Origin: Microvirga arabica
Lineage (GTDB): Bacteria; Pseudomonadota; Alphaproteobacteria; Rhizobiales; Beijerinckiaceae
NCBI RefSeq assembly: GCF_016811235.1
Contig: NZ_JAFBID010000008.1
Span: 62,001 to 126,000, forward strand
DNA length: 64,000 nt
Reading direction: 5' to 3'
Below, piece after piece: positions 53,765 through 62,268 of the stretch (its first letter is position 1; each line of letters opens with the position of its first letter). Made by a program: the position numbers and the translations under genes. Below the pieces are notes generated by a model that saw nothing but the letters and a program-made list of their open reading frames with translations, was not told where the DNA came from and did not search any database.

Positions 53765-55174
53765 ATGGTTCAGCCGATCATGACGTCGTTCGCCTCAACC
53801 GGAGACATGGATCCAGGCCAGCAGGTCCATTTCCAGGCCCAGCTCCTCAATGCGGTCGAGCAGGCGATTATCGCGACCGACCTTGACGGCGTCGTCACCT
53901 ACTGGAACCGCTGCGCCGAGCGGCTGTACGGATGGGCCGCCGAGGAGGCGCTCGGGCGCAACATCCTGGAGCTGAACGTTCCCCCGGAGGGACTCCCGCA
54001 GGCTCAAGAGATCATAGACTGCCTCAGGGCCGGCAAGGTGTGGTCCGGAGATGTCATCCTGAGGCACAAGGACGGACATAGCTTCCCGGTTCAGGTGACC
54101 GACTCGCCCGTTCTGGATGACGGCGGGCAGATGGTGGGCATCGTCGGCATCTCGATGGAGATCGGCGACCGGGTGCGCACCTTGGCGGCGCTTGCCAGCA
54201 GCGAGGAACGGCTGCGGATCGCCCAGCATGCCGGGGGAATCGGTACCTTCGAGTGGAACATCCGCTCAGGCGAAGTGATGGTGACGGAGGAGTTCTGCCG
54301 CATCTGGGGAATAGGGCAGCACACGTCGATCCGGGTTGGTGCGTTCGCGGAGTTCGTCCATCCCGATGACCGTCACCTGATTGCAACATCAATGGCCAAC
54401 TCCCTGGAGGATCTGGTCGGCTACACGGAGTACCGCATCATCCGCCAGGATGATCGGCAGGTGCGATGGCTGGCACGGCGCGGAGAGATCGTCCGCGACG
54501 AAGCCGGCGGGCCTTCGCGGGTCATCGGCGCCGTCTACGACATCACAGACCGGAAACAGGCGGAGGAGCAGCGCCAGCTCCTGATGCAGGAACTGGCGCA
54601 CCGGGTGAAGAACACCCTTGCCATGGTTCAGGCGATCTCCACCCAAACGATGCGAAGCGCCGCTTCCCTGGAAGAGGCGGGCACCATCTTCGGCGAGAGG
54701 TTGACAGCCCTTGCCCGGGCGAATGACACGCTGCTGCAAGAGAACTGGGCCAGTGCCGGCATCAGGGTGATCGTCGAAGGCGCCGTCCAGTCGCACAAAG
54801 ATCATGGCCGGATCCATATCCGCGGACCTGATATCAGACTTGGTCCCAAGGCAGCGCTTGCGCTCTCCCTAGCCCTTCACGAACTGTGCACCAATGCGGC
54901 CAAGTACGGGGCGCTGTCGACGGACGCCGGGCAGGTCGGGATCACCTGGCACGTGGACGGGGACGGGGATGCTGCCCTGTTCCGGTTCAGGTGGCAGGAA
55001 AGCGGCGGTCCGCCCGTCAAGACCCCCGAGCGAAAGGGCTTCGGCTCGCGCCTGATCGAGCGAAGCCTCGCGGGGAGCTTCGGTGGACAGGCCGCAATCC
55101 GCTACGAGCCGACTGGGGTCGTCTGGAGCATTGAGACCCCGCTATCGGCCCTTCAGGAGCCAGGTTCCGGCTGA
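53765..55174 (+). CDS. PAS-PAS HWE histidine kinase
   Basis: The 469-residue cytosolic kinase has two PAS domains (AIIATDLDGVVTYWNRCAERLYGW and GIGTFEWNIRSGEVMVTEEFCRIWG), then an HWE module with the acceptor His in QELAHRVKNTLAMVQAISTQTM, the N-box LHELCTNAAKYGALS and the W-x-E in FRWQESGGPPV. The start at 53765 or 53780 is possible. It lies 42 bp after the LOV kinase gene in the same orientation, so the two may be co-expressed and could form a phosphorelay through the LOV protein's receiver (inference). Confidence 0.9.
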   Translation: MVQPIMTSFASTGDMDPGQQVHFQAQLLNAVEQAIIATDLDGVVTYWNRCAERLYGWAAEEALGRNILELNVPPEGLPQAQEIIDCLRAGKVWSGDVILRHKDGHSFPVQVTDSPVLDDGGQMVGIVGISMEIGDRVRTLAALASSEERLRIAQHAGGIGTFEWNIRSGEVMVTEEFCRIWGIGQHTSIRVGAFAEFVHPDDRHLIATSMANSLEDLVGYTEYRIIRQDDRQVRWLARRGEIVRDEAGGPSRVIGAVYDITDRKQAEEQRQLLMQELAHRVKNTLAMVQAISTQTMRSAASLEEAGTIFGERLTALARANDTLLQENWASAGIRVIVEGAVQSHKDHGRIHIRGPDIRLGPKAALALSLALHELCTNAAKYGALSTDAGQVGITWHVDGDGDAALFRFRWQESGGPPVKTPERKGFGSRLIERSLAGSFGGQAAIRYEPTGVVWSIETPLSALQEPGSG

Positions 55175-55849
55175 TCCGGCTCGGAGGCGCCGACCACGTC
55201 ACCAGTGTCAGCTTGTCCGTCGGCCGAGACACTGGGCCAACTGCCCTGGCGCTCCCGCCGCGACAGTCGAAGTGCGAAGGTCCTGTTCTGGCACATCGCG
55301 GAAGTACACCGAAGGTCCGCAGTGTGGTGATAACCGGACTGTTGGACATCTGCCGATTTGCTTGAGCCTATCCAGCAAGCTCCGGTTGCATGCCTCGTGC
55401 GGCGCAGTCCTGTGTCCCTCCGTCGGCTATTCGCCGCGGTGCTCTGTGCACGGCACCTGTGTCGGACCGTCCTCGAGCAGTAATAGGTCGTGTCGCCGAT
55501 CAGGGTTTTGGCCAGTCCATCGATCTGCTGCGCAACTCGTTCGACTTGGCGGTCTTCCAGGCCGCCGATCGGGATGTCGGCGAGCACCCGCGTGAGGGAG
55601 ATGGCGGGTCGGCCGCAGGGACGCCACCAGCCTGTCGGCAATCTCTCAGGTCATGACTGCCGGGATCGTCTCGAGTGAACGTCCCGTACGGGAATTAGCC
55701 CCTGCGTCCCGCATCTGTTCCACTGTTGGGTTTGGGAATGACAAGGGTGTTGGCAAGGTTTCCACCTAGTTTTATGGTGCAGCCTCTTGAGGCTTTATGG
55801 CCCCGCCCGATCCGATTACCATCCGGCCACGTCCGGCTACGCGATCATA
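55175..55849. other. Region without a supported gene, left of Hachiman
   Basis: There are 675 bp without a convincing gene. The GGAAGTACACCGAAGGTCCG segment near 55300 resembles GGAAGTACGCCGAACTTCTG at 39423, another gene-free stretch, so this may hold degenerate repeated sequence. A minus-strand open frame (55153-55641) has no recognisable domain and was not accepted as a gene. Confidence 0.4.
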
Positions 55850-58800
55850 TCACACCTGCCAGAGGTCGTCTGGACCGAGATAACTCAGTAATATTTTTCC
55901 AGCCTCAGCCAAGGCGGATGCACGTACAACGCCTCGTCGTGCCGGGTTCAAGGGCGCTTTGAGCCTGCCGATCGGCAAGCCGTCTGGGGCAAGCACCATT
56001 GGCTCACCATTGAGATGGAACAGGCTCACAGGTTCACTCGGTTTCAGTATGGTCCCCGGCAGCCACTCGACCCAAGCCCAGTAACGGCGCTCAGCCCAGA
56101 TACTCCTGTCATGAGGTACAAATCCTTTCACAAAGTCCAACCACATCGACTTGGTTTCAGCAGTTGGCCAATCTGGTAGCTCACTCAAATGTGCAACACT
56201 CTCTGAAGAGAGCCACTCTTGTAATCCGAAAGCATTGGAGAAGGTGGCACCTGTATCGATCACGGCCTTGATGGCCGCAAGACGTGAATTGAAGCCAGCT
56301 TGGATCAAAATCGATGCTGAGCGATTGAGCGTTCCGGTTTCTACCGCCGGAACGGCAAACCCCAGATCGTAGTCAGCGAGTGTCAGTCCGAACGTTCCGA
56401 CGACGTCGCCGTTGGCGATCCCGCGGACACGAATTGCCTCTAACGCCCATGGCAGCCGATAAACAAGCCCGCCTTCAACGAACTGGAGGGTCTCGCCCTC
56501 GTGTCCTGCTCCGATATCCGCGAGCGGCTCACCCAAGAGCCAACTCCGTAGGATAGCCTGCCAGTTTGCTGGCACATTGTCAGGCTTAAACGGATCGAAG
56601 GCGAAGACACGTTCAGCGATTGCCGTGATTGCGTTGATGGCGGCCTCCGCCTCCCCAGCCAGAATGGCACTGTTCGCTTGAACGAGCAGGGTGTTGCACT
56701 CAGGGGCGACAGAGTCTAACGCAAGGCCACCCCGCAATCCAATCCCAGCGAGGAAGTATCCACGTCGACCCACTGCGGTTGATTGGGTCCAGATAAGGCG
56801 GCTTCGTGCGAGGAGAGCGGCTCTCAATGCCTGTTGCGCACCTTCGCGACGACGATTGATGCGACGTTCCCAAAGGGATGAGTTAAGAATGTGGTCAAGT
56901 GCCGTGGCGATTCCATCGTCAGGGATGTCATTGTCACCGATTAGGCCCAGGATAGCGGTATCTAGCGTCGCGATGTGATGCTCCCATTCGGCGAGCGCCC
57001 GCTCGCGGACGTCGGGTGTCTCGTTCGGGAGTTCAGGGAAGATCCAGGCGCCTGCATTGTTCATCACATACTCAATGAGTTGTTCAATGGTGCCATTTAC
57101 GTGCTTATCCATGCGAACCAGCAGGGACAAAACAAGGCGGACGAGCCCGCTCTCCATCTCGCGAGTGCTAAGGTCGGAAATCAACTCCTGCCACTGTTTT
57201 AGGCGTTTGGCACGTTTATCAAAGATGGGGTAAAGGACGAGCCCTTCGACATCGACATACGCGCGTCCCGCTCGTCCAATGACATTCTTGAATTCGGCTG
57301 TCTCGATCCGAGCCCTATTGCGAAAAAGAGATTGAATGATCACGGTAGTCGCTGAAAGATTGAGCCCCTGCGCGAGCGTCGGGGACGAGATGGTCACCTT
57401 CAGGACACCATCCCGCAAGAGACGTTCAACCTCCTTGCGGTATGGTGTGGGAAGAGCGCCATGGTGAATAGCGACCCCTAGCTTCAGGCACTTCAGGATT
57501 GGGTGGTCCTTCCCAAGCCACTCTTGACCGAGAACGAGTGCGGTATTCAGCGCTTCTGACTCCACCGTAAGGAGTGATCGAAGCGCCCCCCGTTCGTGGA
57601 GGTCGAGAATGACATTCGCGAACGGTTCCACACTCCTTCGTTCGGGGCAGAATATCAGGACTGTCTGACCATCTTCTACGAGCCGCCAGGCCGTGGCCAG
57701 GCACAGTTCCCTGTGATCTTTGGGAAATGGCGTGACGCGCTTTTTGTTAGGAGGAACGAACCCTGTGATGTAGTTAGGAACAAAAGGGCGTTCGTCACCG
57801 ACACGCAAGTTGAGATGGGCACTTTGTCCCGTCCAGACTACCTCTCCGTAGCGAAGGCGCGTAGGACGCCAATCATTCCTGATGACGCCACCAGAATGGT
57901 CGCGCCGCAGCCAGTTCGCGAAGTCGTCAAGTTGGCTGCCGTCAGGTAGGATAGCTGATAGGCAGACAATCCGGCGTTGATGTGCATCCGACCGTTTCAG
58001 GAGACGTTGGATTTGCACCTCATAGCGAACTTCGCGTTCATTGAGGCCGATCATATGGCCTTCGTCGAAGACGAGCAGGCCAACATCATCCAATAGGCTA
58101 GGATCGTTGCGCAGTGCAAAGTCGAGCTTCTCAGGCGTTGCAACGACAATGTGTCGCTGCCTGACAGCATCCTCGTCAAATCCACTAACACCAATGCAGC
58201 CGTAAAGGGCGGAAACGGTCTTACCTAGCGGCCCAAAGGTGCGTTGGAGAGAGGCTTCGGTCTGAGCGGACAGTGCCCGCAGGGGGGTAACAAAAAAGAC
58301 GCGCTTGCCACCCGCGAGGCATCGCAGAATACAGAGTTCGGCAATGCGCGTCTTGCCTGCACTGGTTGGCAAGGACACTACGAGGTCATCAGATTGATCC
58401 ACGGCACGTTCAGCCGCGGCAATCTGCGAAGGCCATAGGTCTACCTCGGCCCTAGAGCGCCGCAGGAGTGAAGCGATGAACAATTCACGCAATGATGGCC
58501 ACGAAGCGGCATCTCCGCCCATTGGGGATGACGGTAGTCTTTCGTGGAACGTCGCATCCCAAAGGTCGGAAAGGAGGTGTAATGCGATCCTATATGACCA
58601 CCACTGCGGTAAGAGGCTGATCTCACCGCAGATGTCCTGTCCCTCCCGCAATCTAACTAGAGCCGATTCCAAAAGCACCCGCTCGCCACGCTCCAGTGCT
58701 AGCAGGAAGATCGATAGAGCCGCGAAGAAGTTGTCGGTAAGCGCGAGATTGAGGCCATCGGCAACAAAAGACAAACTGCCTTCATCACCTTCGCCGTCGA

Positions 58801-59356
58801 CGTCCGCGCGCTCCAGAATGGCTTGCAATACTGCGGTGATTTGTTCATCACTTCCCCGCCCTAAGGCTCGGAAGCTGATCACCATGCGTTGCAACTCTCT
58901 GAGATCACGGAGCATGATCTGCGCAAGCGCGCGTTCCATGAGCGAGAAGTTCTCTTCAGTCCGGACCGTCGCGAGCAGTGAATACGCGCGAGCCGACAGA
59001 TGCGCGAGATGATAGCCTGCGGCGGCCATTACAAAATGGAAGTCACGATCACTCTCGCCGCGATGTCCCTTAGCAATCGCAGCCTCAAGAGCGGTAGCCG
59101 CCTGTTCGAACGCCACCCGGGCGTGTATGGGATTGCCGCCGAGTTCCCGAAGGCGGAGGCCCAGACCTAAGAGGGAGTAGCCGTAGGAATGCAGATCGTA
59201 GCTAAGCTGCGGGGAGAATGACGGTGCATCAGGCGGGAGAACACCATTGCGCCAGATCATGGCCCGAGCCTGTCCCCGCGCGATGAGCCTACCTCGAAAG
59301 CCGGGACTTGCGGCCTCCTCGATGTCTGTCTCAATGGCTTCAACGGTTGTAGGCAT
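55850..59356 (-). CDS. hamB: Hachiman helicase HamB
   Basis: The 1168-residue superfamily-2 helicase has a helical N-terminal region of about 310 residues, then RecA1 with Walker A LPTSAGKTR (about residue 330), Walker B as DEGH (about residue 428) and a SAI motif CLSAILPDG. RecA2 carries motif VI GRAGRAYVD (about residue 693). A Ski2-like C-terminal region follows. Its start at 59356 overlaps the 3' end of hamA by 17 bp, which is the Hachiman arrangement. In Hachiman, HamB senses and translocates DNA and releases HamA nuclease activity during phage infection. Confidence 0.87.
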   Translation of the reverse strand: MPTTVEAIETDIEEAASPGFRGRLIARGQARAMIWRNGVLPPDAPSFSPQLSYDLHSYGYSLLGLGLRLRELGGNPIHARVAFEQAATALEAAIAKGHRGESDRDFHFVMAAAGYHLAHLSARAYSLLATVRTEENFSLMERALAQIMLRDLRELQRMVISFRALGRGSDEQITAVLQAILERADVDGEGDEGSLSFVADGLNLALTDNFFAALSIFLLALERGERVLLESALVRLREGQDICGEISLLPQWWSYRIALHLLSDLWDATFHERLPSSPMGGDAASWPSLRELFIASLLRRSRAEVDLWPSQIAAAERAVDQSDDLVVSLPTSAGKTRIAELCILRCLAGGKRVFFVTPLRALSAQTEASLQRTFGPLGKTVSALYGCIGVSGFDEDAVRQRHIVVATPEKLDFALRNDPSLLDDVGLLVFDEGHMIGLNEREVRYEVQIQRLLKRSDAHQRRIVCLSAILPDGSQLDDFANWLRRDHSGGVIRNDWRPTRLRYGEVVWTGQSAHLNLRVGDERPFVPNYITGFVPPNKKRVTPFPKDHRELCLATAWRLVEDGQTVLIFCPERRSVEPFANVILDLHERGALRSLLTVESEALNTALVLGQEWLGKDHPILKCLKLGVAIHHGALPTPYRKEVERLLRDGVLKVTISSPTLAQGLNLSATTVIIQSLFRNRARIETAEFKNVIGRAGRAYVDVEGLVLYPIFDKRAKRLKQWQELISDLSTREMESGLVRLVLSLLVRMDKHVNGTIEQLIEYVMNNAGAWIFPELPNETPDVRERALAEWEHHIATLDTAILGLIGDNDIPDDGIATALDHILNSSLWERRINRRREGAQQALRAALLARSRLIWTQSTAVGRRGYFLAGIGLRGGLALDSVAPECNTLLVQANSAILAGEAEAAINAITAIAERVFAFDPFKPDNVPANWQAILRSWLLGEPLADIGAGHEGETLQFVEGGLVYRLPWALEAIRVRGIANGDVVGTFGLTLADYDLGFAVPAVETGTLNRSASILIQAGFNSRLAAIKAVIDTGATFSNAFGLQEWLSSESVAHLSELPDWPTAETKSMWLDFVKGFVPHDRSIWAERRYWAWVEWLPGTILKPSEPVSLFHLNGEPMVLAPDGLPIGRLKAPLNPARRGVVRASALAEAGKILLSYLGPDDLWQV

Positions 59357-60116
59357 TGAATATCACCTGATCGTAGATGGCACCTACAAATCCGGTATGC
59401 CCATCAACTCTGAGTCCAACACTCCACTGTGCTATCGGACCTGTATAAGTCTGTAGAGCTGCCGTGAGATAGGCATCAGGGGCGTTCCCAGAGAACGTAA
59501 ACAGCAGGTGCCGAGTATCTTGCACGGCGATGCCGATCTTCAGTTGGGCGTCAATAATTGCATCGGCGAGTGCGTGTTCACCGAGTTCCTGCAAGCGCGA
59601 CGATATGAACGATAAGGCGTGGGCGGAAGGCAACCCGCCATCCTTGTCGAGCCCGTCGCGGGCCTGGGCAACAACTCCGCCTCCAAGCATGGCGCGGCTC
59701 TTCGCCTCTGCCTTTAGAAATCGAAGGCGGTCAGTCACCTGATCCTTTGTAATACCTATAACGTCATCGCCACGCATTGCCATGTTGCGGTGGTCTTTCC
59801 ACCGGAGACGCTTGACTGGTACGGTGTAGCCACCTTGGGAAGCAATATACTCTGTTGCCAGGATCTCACCGAGGTCGCCGGATCGAATAGATTTGGTGGC
59901 TGGAAGCTTTCCCTGGATGAACTCGGCAGAGGCTGGCTTGCCAAGGCGTGTTAGTACCCTGGCGATCTGCTCCTCGGCAGCGTAGTGGCCGGGAACAACT
60001 ACTGCTATCGCATCGATCGCGATTTTCAGCCGCGCTGGATCGGCGGATAAGACGCACAGGGAATGGGCGCCGATCGTTGTGTTGGCTGTCGAACACCAGT
60101 CGTTAAACCGAACCAT
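59340..60116 (-). CDS. hamA: Hachiman nuclease HamA (DUF1837)
   Basis: The ATG at 60116, preceded by GAGGCGAG, gives 258 residues. A DUF1837-type PD-(D/E)XK nuclease core is visible: SGDLGEILATEYIASQGGYTVPVKRLRWKDHRN, MRGDDVIGI and FLKAEAKSR, providing E, D and E-x-K residues. A helical second half (PSAHALSFISSRLQELGEHALADAI) follows. HamA is the DNA-degrading effector held by HamB. An ORF starting at 60299 is longer but lacks a ribosome site. It is translated together with hamB. Confidence 0.87.
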   Translation of the reverse strand: MVRFNDWCSTANTTIGAHSLCVLSADPARLKIAIDAIAVVVPGHYAAEEQIARVLTRLGKPASAEFIQGKLPATKSIRSGDLGEILATEYIASQGGYTVPVKRLRWKDHRNMAMRGDDVIGITKDQVTDRLRFLKAEAKSRAMLGGGVVAQARDGLDKDGGLPSAHALSFISSRLQELGEHALADAIIDAQLKIGIAVQDTRHLLFTFSGNAPDAYLTAALQTYTGPIAQWSVGLRVDGHTGFVGAIYDQVIFNAYNR

Positions 60117-60582
60117 GAACTCGCCTCTTACCCAACTGCCGACGGAAGAGGCCGTGAACACAGACGTGGGATGATGCGGTGTCGGACAGCGCCTCCATAT
60201 GTTTGCCCCTGATCGGCTGCGTCTCGGCTCATTGGCGCGGATGCTACGTGCATCAACAGCAGCTTCAAGTGCAGTGTGCAGGCAGACAAGGATTCCCACA
60301 GAAAATTCGCGGGACTGTTAAGACCCAGGCAATGGCTAGAAGTGGGCTGATGACTCTCGAAAACGTTAGATCATGGTAGGTTCGACCAAGATGAACATGC
60401 CCGTATGGATCTTGCTGGCCTCAGGCTACGACCATCCCATTCGGCCACGCAACGAGCATTAGCATGCGAGCCACAAGATTGGATTCAGCCCAGCATCCGT
60501 CGTTCTCTCCGAGGGACACGTACCATTAGTGGCCGCCGAGTTCAGCCAAACCAACCGGGATGATGTCGCCTGCTTCGCCCGC
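60117..60582. other. Intergenic region upstream of hamA
   Basis: The 466 bp contain no supported gene. This is where the hamA promoter should lie on the minus strand. I see no obvious operator or hairpin. Confidence 0.4.
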
Positions 60583-60882
60583 TTAACCGAGGTTACTTTG
60601 CCCCTCGTCGCTGCTTCCATCCCGATCTCCCCAAGTGCCGCGGAGATGATCCATTGGTACGCGGAAGCCCGATCCCAAACTTTCGCTTTCTCCTAGGAAA
60701 ACGACGCCTTTGCCCTCCAAGGCCTGCTGGACCAGTCGGATCGTACGGAACGTGGTGTCCTGATCGCAGGCCTCAAGCTTTTGCAGGATGCGAGGACTGA
60801 TACCGGCAAGAGCCGCGACCTCGTTCTGGGTGAGGTCCAAGGCGAGTCTAGCGAGTTTGAGGATCTTCGGGTGCGCCAACAT
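60583..60882 (-). CDS. XRE-family HTH regulator
   Basis: The ATG at 60882 gives 99 residues (a GTG nine bases upstream is possible). The N-terminal half is a single Cro/CI-type HTH: HPKILKLARLALDLTQNEVAALAGISPRILQKLEACDQDTTFRTIRLVQQALEGKGVVFL. The C-terminal 40 residues are polar and acidic. It lies between hamA and a divergent three-gene operon, with paired repeats in the 160-bp gap before the operon, and is a likely regulator of that operon. It is transcribed toward hamA and could also affect Hachiman expression. Confidence 0.82.
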   Translation of the reverse strand: MLAHPKILKLARLALDLTQNEVAALAGISPRILQKLEACDQDTTFRTIRLVQQALEGKGVVFLGESESLGSGFRVPMDHLRGTWGDRDGSSDEGQSNLG

Positions 60883-60920
60883 TCCCGGCACTTTCCGAGG
60901 CCCTAACTGCTTGTCAACAA

Positions 60921-60972
60921 TTGCGTGTTAAGGATTCATGGATGCGTATAAACCCGTCCTAGTTGCGAGTTT
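60921..60972. promoter_or_regulatory. Paired TTGCG[TA]GTT repeats, possible XRE operators
   Basis: TTGCGTGTTA (60921) and TTGCGAGTTT (60963) are 42 bp apart, four helical turns, in the space between the divergent XRE gene and the ParA-like operon. TTGTCAACAA directly precedes the first. Their placement suits regulator binding but is untested. Confidence 0.45.
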
Positions 60973-61045
60973 ATGTTTAGGGCCGTATGAATGTTGGACT
61001 GGATTGATTCGCCGGACGGCACAATCAGGAGTGACGGAGGACAGG

Positions 61046-61801
61046 ATGGAAACATTCCTTTTCATGGGGTCGACGGGGGGAGCTGGTCGGACAACCTCCA
61101 GCCTTCTGTTTGCTGCCGGACTAACCGCGCTCGGCTTTCGCCCACTCCATGTTCAGGTCATGACCGCTGGCCGCCAGCCTGCCGTCATGGGACTTAAGGA
61201 GGTTCCTTTCCAGACGGAGTGGGTCGGAACGAGCCAGGATTTCCTTGCCGGAGAGTATGTGAGCTGGCACGTGGGCCAGCACCCGAATTGCTTCCCGATC
61301 ATTGTGGACATGCCTGCCGAAAGGATTCGCAACGCGTTCGTCACGGAGCCGGAGATACGAATCCTGCTCCCGATGAGGGAGGGCGCTCACGAGATAGAGG
61401 CGGCGGCGCGGGACCTGCGGGATGCCCAGGAGGAGCACCGAAGGCGCGGACGATCACGGCGTAATACCGATTCCGTGCCGCCGGCTTGGCTTCTCCCGAT
61501 TGGCTGGCCCCGTGGTCTGCGTCCAGAAGACTATGCCACCATCCTCGGACGTCGTTTCGCCCATCAGGAAATTCCTGGCACTTTCCCCGTCATCCGCCCC
61601 GGACTGCGGGGTTTCGATCCGCAAGATCTTACGTTCAGTGATGATGCGGGGCGCTTCCGGCTAACAGGAGAACAATGGGATGCCGCCACGAACCTCGCGT
61701 GGGGAATCCTGATGGCGACCGACAGTACAGGCTTGATGAACCTCGCTGCCCGAACGCGGGGACGACACGAGGTGATCGTGGACACTGCTAGGTCTAAGTA
61801 G
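61046..61801 (+). CDS. MinD/ParA-like P-loop protein with altered Walker A
   Basis: The ATG at 61046, preceded by GGAGGACAGG, gives 251 residues. The N-terminal ETFLFMGSTGGAGRTTSSLL matches the MinD/ParA deviant P-loop, but the invariant Lys of G-K-[ST] is Arg and the signature Lys of KGG is absent (STGGAGRTT). A Walker B-like strand is FPIIVDMPAE. The middle has an Arg-rich segment (EEHRRRGRSRRN), and the C-terminus is not like plasmid ParA. It may bind nucleotide without normal hydrolysis. It is the first gene of a three-gene operon with genes 113 and 12 bp apart. Confidence 0.75.
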   Translation: METFLFMGSTGGAGRTTSSLLFAAGLTALGFRPLHVQVMTAGRQPAVMGLKEVPFQTEWVGTSQDFLAGEYVSWHVGQHPNCFPIIVDMPAERIRNAFVTEPEIRILLPMREGAHEIEAAARDLRDAQEEHRRRGRSRRNTDSVPPAWLLPIGWPRGLRPEDYATILGRRFAHQEIPGTFPVIRPGLRGFDPQDLTFSDDAGRFRLTGEQWDAATNLAWGILMATDSTGLMNLAARTRGRHEVIVDTARSK

Positions 61802-61914
61802 CCGACAGGGCTGCGTCCCCGACACTTGCTCCCATCGATGACAATTTTACCCAACCATCTGGTGATGGCGTCCTGTGCCTATGCCAATCCCTTTTGCAGT
61901 TAAAGGAAACCCGA

Positions 61915-62256
61915 ATGTTCACGCTGACCGGCGAACGCGGCCCAGATTCCAGACTCCTCACCCTTGAAATCGAACGTCTCCTTCGGCTGGTCACCGACCT
62001 TAAGGCAATCAGGGACAACAGCGGCCCGACTCCGTCCGACCTTGAGGATGCGCCGATCCTTGGCAACTGGGAGCGAGGTGCCAGGCCAGCCGCCTGCTTG
62101 TTCGGGAACGTCTGCGATCACCCAACAGTGATAGGCATGGGTCACCCGATCGTCACCTCCGATGTTTGGGTCCTGGCTCCGGACCAGGGATGGGCCCGCA
62201 CTCTCTCACGCTGGTACCGCCTCGGCCTGCCGCGTGATGCTAGCTCGGTGTCGTGA
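61915..62256 (+). CDS. Small protein, DUF6634-like
   Basis: The ATG at 61915 has AAAGGAAA in front and gives 113 residues. The C-terminal half reads VIGMGHPIVTSDVWVLAPDQGWARTLSRWYRLGLP, which I recall as the DUF6634 signature (TS-x-W, GWARTLSR-YRLG), a family without known function. The N-terminal half has a leucine-rich helix (LLTLEIERLLRLVTDLKAI). The family name is from memory and should be checked. It sits between the ParA-like and AAA+ genes. Confidence 0.6.
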   Translation: MFTLTGERGPDSRLLTLEIERLLRLVTDLKAIRDNSGPTPSDLEDAPILGNWERGARPAACLFGNVCDHPTVIGMGHPIVTSDVWVLAPDQGWARTLSRWYRLGLPRDASSVS

Positions 62257-62268
62257 CAGAGGGGCACA

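Noticed and set aside
55153..55641. Minus-strand frame of 162 codons in the gap left of hamB
   Set aside because: The first part looks faintly protein-like, but no domain or ribosome site is visible and the remainder is low-quality sequence. It was left as an unresolved gap.
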